Shown here one piece after another: positions 58,015 to 64,000 of a DNA stretch of 64,000 nt. The notes under the pieces were generated by a model. It had not been told where the DNA came from. It did not search any database and worked only from the letters and a program-made list of their open reading frames with translations. The translations under genes were made by a program, and so were the position numbers. The stretch spans positions 1-64,000 of the forward strand of contig WBZZ01004602.1 in assembly GCA_019918135.1 (NCBI GenBank). The letters are read 5' to 3'. How positions within the stretch are numbered: position 1 is the first letter of the stretch; every line of letters starts with the position of its first letter. The stretch comes from Paulinella micropora (taxonomy: Eukaryota > Cercozoa > Imbricatea > Euglyphida > Paulinellidae).

Positions 58015-58400
58015 TTAGCAGCACAGTACTTTTTTTATGCTCTCTTCCCGGCCTGTGAAGGTCTCGATAAATCCACCTTTGTCTCCAGAATCTGAGAGAG
58101 CCAGCGATAAGTCTTCGCACCTGCCAAAATCTTGATGCGTTCTCTGACCCGCAGGGGGCACGGCGGCGTGCAGTTGAGACTCGACTACGGGCCCTGGTTC
58201 TTTCGGGGGATTCATCTGTAGGTAGCTCTGCATGGTTTGGCAACACAGGCGGGCCTTGTGTTCCCAGCAACAAACAAAAACGCTCTTGCCATGAATCCAG
58301 GCGGATGGCGGCCGCGCGCCTGAATTTCACCCATTGTTAAACAGAATCTCCAGCTCGCTGAGGCGCTTGATGGACTGCAACAGCTCCTTGCCCCCCACAT
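58015..58400 (-). pseudogene. Remnant of the F-box gene at 63357-64000
   Basis: Bases 58050-58150 repeat 63465-63575 at high identity (AATCTGAGAGAGCCAGCGAT and flanks). In the full gene this encodes the C-terminal part (KTYRWLSQILETKVDLS). The flanking parts do not match, and a separate protein-like end (ELLQSIKRLSELEILFNNG) lies at about 58330-58390. A duplicated, decayed tail with several interruptions. Confidence 0.6.
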
Positions 58401-58469
58401 CTACCACGATCCCGGCGCCCCCCCCCCTCCCCTCGCTCCTTTAAATTTTGTCTTGAGCCTCCCCTTTCC

Positions 58470-58545
58470 CTCTTTGAGCCCCCTGAGCCCGGGGGGCTCA
58501 AAGAGCCCCCCCCCTGAGCCCGGGGGGCTCAAAGAGCAGGGGGCA
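58470..58545. repeat. Tandem GAGCCCCC/GGGGGCTC hairpins
   Basis: Two direct copies of GAGCCC-C(n)-TGAGCCCGGGGGGCTC-AAAGAG, each a hairpin. The same unit occurs at 26757-26780, 27437-27460 and 49787-49812. Confidence 0.65.
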
Positions 58546-58793
58546 GAACTGCAACAAAACTAAAAAAGAAATGCCACTGAGCCCATGCCGGGTCGCGCCC
58601 CCCCCCCCCATTTTCTGGGCCCGAATTTGCGGGGTGGAGGTGGGGGGGGGGGCGCTCCCCCCCCCCCCCTCTTCCCCCTTTCCCTTGTCGAGACTTTTTA
58701 ATGTATATATTTTTTTTTTTGTATACCGGCAAAGCGCGCCCCTGCTCTCCCCCCCTCCCTTTCTCGTTCCCTGTTCTCAGGCTCGTCGCCGCC
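58546..58793. promoter_or_regulatory. Upstream region with G/C hairpin and TATA-like stretch
   Basis: A G-run/C-run hairpin at about 58636-58672, then TTTTTAATGTATATATTTTT at 58694-58713, about 85 bases before the ATG at 58794. Confidence 0.4.
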
Positions 58794-59626
58794 ATGGCAC
58801 AAGACAGTACCCATCGCCAACTATACAACTGGGCCAAGGAATTTACTGCCTCAGACAGGACTATGCACGTGCTTGGCCAGGATGACACTGGGGGCCATGT
58901 TGTCAGGACGAAGACATAGTACTCTGCGCAGCCGTCCTGCAGGCGACCTATCAAAGCTTTGAGGGGGGTCGTAGCTACACACGCACGGAGCATAAGAGGT
59001 TGGCTGCTGGCGCCGGACTCCCGCATACGACCGCCGCAGCCGCGCCGGCCCCTGACTTTTGGGGCCAGTATGTACAGGCTTTGTGTGACTTTATCCAGCG
59101 GCAAGAGCAATTCAAGCCTACCCCGGCGGCACCCGGGACTGAGGGCTATTGGGATACGCTTGCCAGGGCACAAAAGGAAACAGTCTGCCAGAAATGCCAA
59201 CGTCGTCGCCTGTCTTGCACACACAAAGCCGCGGCGACACTACACGAACGCCTCCCTCGAAATACAGAAGCGTTCCGCGCTGCCCAAGTGCTGTATTGGT
59301 TGTATGCGCCCGCGGGCGGGCGGCCGGGCTTAGTCTCCGCCGCCGCCACGGCCCCAGGCGAGGGCGCGAGGGACTCGAACGACATAGATCACCGGAGCTT
59401 GTTCAAGTTTATCCAGAACGTTAGCAACGAATCGGCCCTAGGCGACGAGGACCATTTAGGGTGTTGGGGGATAGTTCTAAAGGCCAAGAAAAAAATTCAG
59501 AAAGGTGTGTACAACCTGGAGACTTTTCAGACAGACGACGAAACGTTTGCTGCTATGACACTGTACTTAACACACCTCTCGTCCGAAGAGGCTGGCAGTG
59601 GAGTCTACAAACGAGTACGGCGCTAG
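58794..59626 (+). pseudogene. Unknown gene, frame not continuous
   Basis: The ATG at 58794 opens MAQDSTHRQLYNWAKEFTAS. Protein-like sequence then continues in another frame to 59626 (IVLCAAVLQATYQSFEGGRS, then a Cys/His patch CQKCQRRRLSCTH, and KFIQNVSNESALGDEDHLG). The Cys-x2-Cys...Cys-x-His patch may bind zinc. About one interruption; an assembly error is possible. Convergent with the fibre gene at 59723. Confidence 0.55.
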
Positions 59627-59680
59627 AAGAAGGGGGGGGGGAGGGAGGGAGACATGTTCAAGACTTGTAGCAAGTTTATT

Positions 59681-59694
59681 TTTTTAATTAAAAC
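59681..59694. terminator. Bidirectional A/T 3'-end motif
   Basis: TTTTTTTAATTAAAA between the stops at 59626 (plus) and 59723 (minus). Confidence 0.5.
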
Positions 59695-59722
59695 GCGGAC
59701 TGAACGGACTGAACGGGAAGGC

Positions 59723-62700
59723 TCAATTTATGTCCACCCAGGGTTCGCTCAGGCAGGCCTCGCGTGTTTGCGGGTTGCTGATGCCAGCGAAGCTCTCGGG
59801 GCCGTAGCTCTGGCAGGCGTTCCTGGGCAGCTGCGCAAACGTGAAATACCCAGACTGCAAAAAATCCTGGCAATTAGCCAAGAACAACACAGGTACGTTC
59901 CAGGCACTGAGGTTTTGATTAAAGGAGCAGGCGCCATCGAAGAGCCAGCGGTTGTCATTGTAGCTCACGTCTCCCGGCAAGAGCGACGAGACGTTCCAGC
60001 CGCTCAGCGGCTGGTTGAAGGCCCTGGCCTGATCAAAGATGCCGGTCATCTGCGTGACGCGCGACATGTCCCACCCGCTGAGGTCTTGGTTGAATTCGCG
60101 CGTGCCCGAGAAAGCATAATTTGCGTACTCCAGGCTGCGGGTGTCCCAGGCGCTCAGTGGCTGGTTGAAGTCGCGGGCGCTGTAGAAGACACTGGAAAAG
60201 CTTTGCACGGCCGAAGTATCCAGCGCGCTCACGTCCGAGTTGAAGGCGCGCGTGCCGCGGAAAGCATGCCTCAGTGAAGTAGCGCCCGTGGTGTTCCAGT
60301 ACAGAGGCTGGTTGAAAGAGCGCGCACCCCACAGAATGCCCTCGAGGCTGCCCCGCAGGTTGGCGCCGAGGTAGCTGAGGTCGCCCGTGAGGTACTCCAG
60401 GGCCTGGAAAAGGTAGCTGAAGTCGTCGACGTGTTTGAGGGCGTTGGTGCCCACCGTGGGCGCCAGATACGTCAAGGAATCCCGACCATCTCCCAACCCA
60501 ATGTGGAACAAGCCGTTATACCGGCGGAACGCCGGCAAGCTGGGGTACCAGGAAGAACCCCTGGTCGTGACGCTGACCTGGCCCCAGGAGTACACAGCCT
60601 TTAACCTGACGCGCTCGTCGGTAAAACTCTGCAGCCCCTCCAGCACGCCCCGGATGCGTAGAGTGCGCGTGTCGAACGTGGAGGAGCACGGAGTGGGCGT
60701 GGTGCAGCTGGCGACGCCCGGCGCCTGGCTGCAATTAACGAAGCCATCGCCCGTGCCAAAATCTGCTTGGAAGTCGTGCGTTCCCACCGTCAAGCCGTTG
60801 CGCCCTGGCACACCGGGGTCGAGGTAAACTACCCCGACCGACAATCCCGAGCACACATAAAACAGGACCAGGTCCTGGTCGCAGCCCAAGCCCGAGAGCC
60901 GCTGCCGCCGCGTACACTGCAGGGCCTGCACGCAGCCGAGCTGCGTGTAGTCGGCGGGTGCCGACTGCAGCCAGACCGACAGGTCGTGGCTGTAGCGCGA
61001 GGCTCCGCGCAGCAGCAGTCGATAGTCGAGCAGCTGCGACGCGTCCCAGCCGCGCAGGTCGCCGTCAAAGCCCACCGCGTCTGAGAAAGCAGCCGTCAGG
61101 TTGACGAGCGAGCTGGTGCGCCAGCCTTCGATGCCGGCAAAGCTGCCGTTGGTGGCGGCAAAGGCAAATGACATGTCTTGCACCGCCGACACGTCCCAGC
61201 TAGAGAGCCCGAGCGGCTCCAGCAGGAACGACTCGGCGAACACGTAGCTCAGGTCCTGTACCTGGCGTGTATCGAGCGCCGACACGTCGAGCGGCCCGGC
61301 CAGCGCGTCCAGCCCGCTGAACGAGCGGTACAGAGAAGTTAGCCCCGGGCTGGCAGGCAGCGGCGCCACGTGCGCCAGCGCCGCCAGGTTCTGCAGGTGC
61401 CGCCCGGCCGTTGCGTGCAGCTCGACCTCCCCCCAGGCGTGAATGGCCGTCAGCACCGCGTCGGGGTCCTCCCCCGGCTGTTGTTCGCCGCCCCCGCAAC
61501 TGCAGCAGACGCTGGTCGCGTTCTGCCCCAGCGGGCCCCAGGAGTTCAGGTACCACGAGCACAGATTGCTATTGCTTTGAATGGAGCTCCAGGATGAAAA
61601 GACCTCAGCTTTCTCCCCCGCGTACTGCAGGCAGCTGTTGCCCCAACCATCCGACCAAGCGCCTGTGTACGCATTTCGACAAACCGTCGTAGGCGCGTAC
61701 AGCATGCTCCAGCCCAAGGCGGGCCCCGCCAGGCTCACGTTGTACTCCCCGGCCGAAGCGTACACGTGGCGGCAGAGCGAGCCATTGTTGTAACACTGCT
61801 CGGGCAACGAGCCGTCGCCCCAGTTCACCTCGAACCCTGCGGGTGGCTGTTGCAGTTGGAGTTGCTGCACCCCCCGGCGGCGCCGCGCCTGGACCCCGCC
61901 CAACGGTAGCTGATATATTCCGCCGGCCGCGCTGACGTTGACCACCAGCAGGGCGGGGCCCTTGGGGCTCGGCGAACCTGACACGGACGCCGAGCTGGAG
62001 CTGGAGCTCGACAAAGACACCGAGCTGGAGGCGGACACCGAGCTCGACAAAGACACCGAGCTTGAGGCGGACACCGAGCTAGACAAAGACACCGAGCTTG
62101 AGGCGGACACCGAGCTCGAAGCGGACACCGAGCTTGAAGCGGACACCGAGCTTGAAGCGGACACCGAGCTTGAAGCGGACACCGAGCTTGAAGCGGACAC
62201 CGAGCTTGAAGCGGACACCGAGCTTGAGGCGGGCACCGAGCTTGAGGCGGACGCTGAGCTCGACGAGGACGCCGGGGGCGAGCCCGTTGGCTGCAGCAAC
62301 TGGAAAGTGGCACCGTCCGGTACCCTGACCCGACCCGACACCGTTGCAATAAGCTTGCTCATTCGGATCTCGTTGTCATGTACGCTAGCATATGTGTAGC
62401 TCATAGCCTGGGCATTGGGCTGTTGCAATAGAATACACTTCCCGTAGATTGGGTAGTCGCGTTCTTCGTACGCGATCCACCAGCCAAGGGCTGGATAAAT
62501 TGTGCTGAAGTCGGTGATTTTTTTCATCCCCAGACACTCCCGGCAGTCAGGGTCATCGGTGGTTGGCGCAAGCCCGTAGATATTTCGACTTGCAGTATAA
62601 TTGTACAAGAGCATATGGAAGCCGATCCTGTCGTCAACGAGTCCGTCCTGCTCAAAAGACGGCTTTTGGAAAGAGGCGCAAGTACTGGAACTCGAGGCGT

Positions 62701-63045
62701 TGAAAAGTCCAAAGGTCTGCAGCGTAGCGTTGTCGGTGCTGCATTCCTGCAGCCGCAGCTCCAACCAGGCAGGTTCAGACACGTTGCCTTCCGGGGCTGG
62801 CACCACGCTCACACACTTTTGAGATCTCGCATCATACAACGAGACAGCACCCGCCAGCGGGTTAGATTGGGGCCCAAGAAGCTAGACCCCTCAAGATAGT
62901 CGGGCTCTGACCAGTTTGCAGCACATTGCACCTGGTCTCGCGAGTTAGATTTAGTCGTGACTAAAAGAGCGATGGTTAATATAAGACCCAGGATAACAGC
63001 TGCTATGAAAGCCCACCGGCAGGGGCGGGTTTTTCTGTTGCTCAT
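59723..63045 (-). pseudogene. Membrane-anchored serine-stalk BspA-repeat protein (frame not continuous)
   Basis: The start at 63045 opens MSNRKTRPCRW, followed by a membrane segment AFIAAVILGLILTIALLVTT, giving a type II anchor. Then comes a Cys-containing outer domain of about 200 residues, a stalk of SVSASSS repeats (61990-62280), a further domain, and long BspA/DUF285 repeats to the C-terminus (SSWDVSAVQDMSFAF, SAWDTRSLEYANYAF, SGWDMSRVTQMTGIF, SGWNVSSLLPG). The order is the reverse of the three proteins at 28553-39217, which have BspA repeats before the stalk. About one interruption near the 5' part. Likely displayed on a membrane. Confidence 0.75.
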
Positions 63046-63244
63046 TAGAGAACAGCATGCGTAAAGATTTCTGCCGCCCATTCTCTACCTCCTGGGGTTT
63101 TGGCGCAGTTACTTGGTATTTGCATACAATACAGTGTCGGCTGGCTTTTCGGTTGTTCAACCTAAAAGAGGGAGGGGGGGAGGAGAGAAAGGGGGAGAGC
63201 GGAGGGGGGGGGACCGAAAGCGGAAACAAAAAAGGGGCAGAAAT

Positions 63245-63283
<39 letters not shown>

Positions 63284-63356
63284 GCGGGGAAGCGATCGTC
63301 CGAGACTTGCCCAAGTAAAAGAAGCTTTTCTATATTTTTCGCCGCAGATTTCTCCG
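63046..63356. other. Intergenic region with GA tract
   Basis: A G-rich purine stretch at 63165-63215, and a pure GA dinucleotide run at 63250-63280 preceded by ATTATACACA. Likely the upstream region of the minus-strand fibre gene. No gene seen. Confidence 0.35.
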
Positions 63357-64000
63357 CTAGCAGTTAATTGTAAAATGCGCTGGAGGTTCTACGCCGGGAA
63401 GGCAGCCCAGCGTGCCCCGATGCTCGTTGGGCTTTGTATAAATATCGAACCGGTAGTGTATAAGCTCGGCCTGTGAAGGTCTCGATAAATCTACCTTTGT
63501 CTCTAGAATCTGAGAGAGCCAGCGATAAGTCTTGGCACTTGAAAAAATCTTGATGCGTTCTTTGGCCCGCCGCTCTAAATTGTTGTCCGTCCCTTCTTGG
63601 TCGGAGGCGTACAGCCTCGCCTCGAGTACTTTTATGCTCGGGCTTCCGGGCCTCCACACGTGAAGCGAGGGTTCAGCGATTATTCTGTTTTCGCCGTAGC
63701 TTACCTTAACCTTAACCGACGCCCTCCAACTATCACGGATCCTGGGGTTGCGGAAAGGGCATTTGCGAAAGAGCACTAAAGGCCTGCTCCATTTGCTAGG
63801 CTGTTGGTGGCGTGCGGGCAATTTGTATTCTGTGGCTAGGTCCTTCGCGCCCGTGTCCAGGCGCTTGAGCGCCCTTGCCCAGGCCTCGGCGCTGAGGTGT
63901 ACCAGAGCCTTCGAGGTCCTACCAAGCGCAAGCACGTCCTGACCGTCTAAGAACGAGATGGTGTGCTCCAAGACCTCCGTGGGCAACGGGAGGGAGGACA
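63357..64000 (-). CDS. F-box protein, 5' end outside window
   Basis: Open from the window edge to the stop at 63357; the first ATG lies outside. The visible start reads LPLPTEVLEHTISFLDGQDV, then LALGRTSKALVHLS, a good F-box (Leu-Pro, then Leu/Val pattern and a C-terminal Leu-x-Ser-x2). The remainder has no recognisable substrate-binding repeat. F-box proteins act as SCF ubiquitin-ligase adaptors. A piece of this gene's tail is duplicated at 58015-58400. Confidence 0.75.
   Translation of the reverse strand, partial: SSLPLPTEVLEHTISFLDGQDVLALGRTSKALVHLSAEAWARALKRLDTGAKDLATEYKLPARHQQPSKWSRPLVLFRKCPFRNPRIRDSWRASVKVKVSYGENRIIAEPSLHVWRPGSPSIKVLEARLYASDQEGTDNNLERRAKERIKIFSSAKTYRWLSQILETKVDLSRPSQAELIHYRFDIYTKPNEHRGTLGCLPGVEPPAHFTINC

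Noticed and set aside
58529-59224. 231-codon minus-strand open frame
   Set aside because: It lies opposite the plus-strand gene at 58794-59626 and runs through G/C homopolymers; no motif supports it.
1-64000. tRNA or rRNA genes
   Set aside because: I saw no cloverleaf with a recognisable T-loop or rRNA core sequence by eye; a covariance search was not possible.

Overview
The window looks like part of a large double-stranded DNA virus genome of a unicellular eukaryote, or such a genome integrated in its host. The support is indirect. Genes are compact and mostly intronless, lie on both strands, and most resemble no family I know. A superfamily 3 (D5-like) helicase, a remnant of a herpes-type origin-binding helicase, F-box, kelch and kinase-like proteins, large serine-stalk surface proteins, short TATA-type promoters and A/T-rich 3' ends fit a giant virus. 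I see no capsid gene, DNA polymerase, RNA polymerase subunit or tRNA here, so the lineage is left open. A few strong GT-AG introns suggest transcription or processing in a nucleus.

Layout. 0-6.5 kb: two or three minus-strand genes (one broken), then an 11-finger C2H2 protein with a nuclease-like C-terminus. 6.6-10.4 kb: gene remnants (NHL repeats, origin-binding helicase), a coiled-coil gene and a kelch gene. 10.7-16.9 kb: unknown genes and two neighbouring leucine-rich solenoid proteins. 17-28.3 kb: unknown genes, a second kelch gene, a DUF1152-like gene, a candidate N-myristoylated protein and a 1.4 kb non-coding repeat block. 28.5-39.7 kb: three tandem paralogous surface proteins (signal peptide, BspA/DUF285 repeats, Ser-rich stalk, exchangeable C-terminal tips). 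40-49.5 kb: the helicase gene, a head-to-head pair of repeat arrays carrying TGAGTCA palindromes around a promoter-like spacer, a candidate spliced Sel1-repeat gene, and a partial duplication containing a dead helicase copy and two copies of a small basic protein. 49.9-64 kb: a tandem kinase-like protein, membrane proteins, a histidine-phosphatase-like protein, F-box proteins, and a fourth stalk/BspA protein with an N-terminal membrane anchor.

The DNA is crowded with short structured elements: (i) hairpins of the AGCCCGC-loop-GCGGGCT type, often joined to a second CGGGGGG/CCCCCCG hairpin, many of them inside protein genes; (ii) G-run/C-run hairpins just upstream of start codons; (iii) GAGCCCCC/GGGGGCTC hairpins; (iv) TTTTTATTAAAA or TTTTAATTAAAA motifs at 3' ends, readable as poly(A) signals on both strands; (v) a 3'-UTR hairpin module. 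Many frame discontinuities sit near G-runs or palindromes, so real decay and homopolymer sequencing error cannot be separated here.
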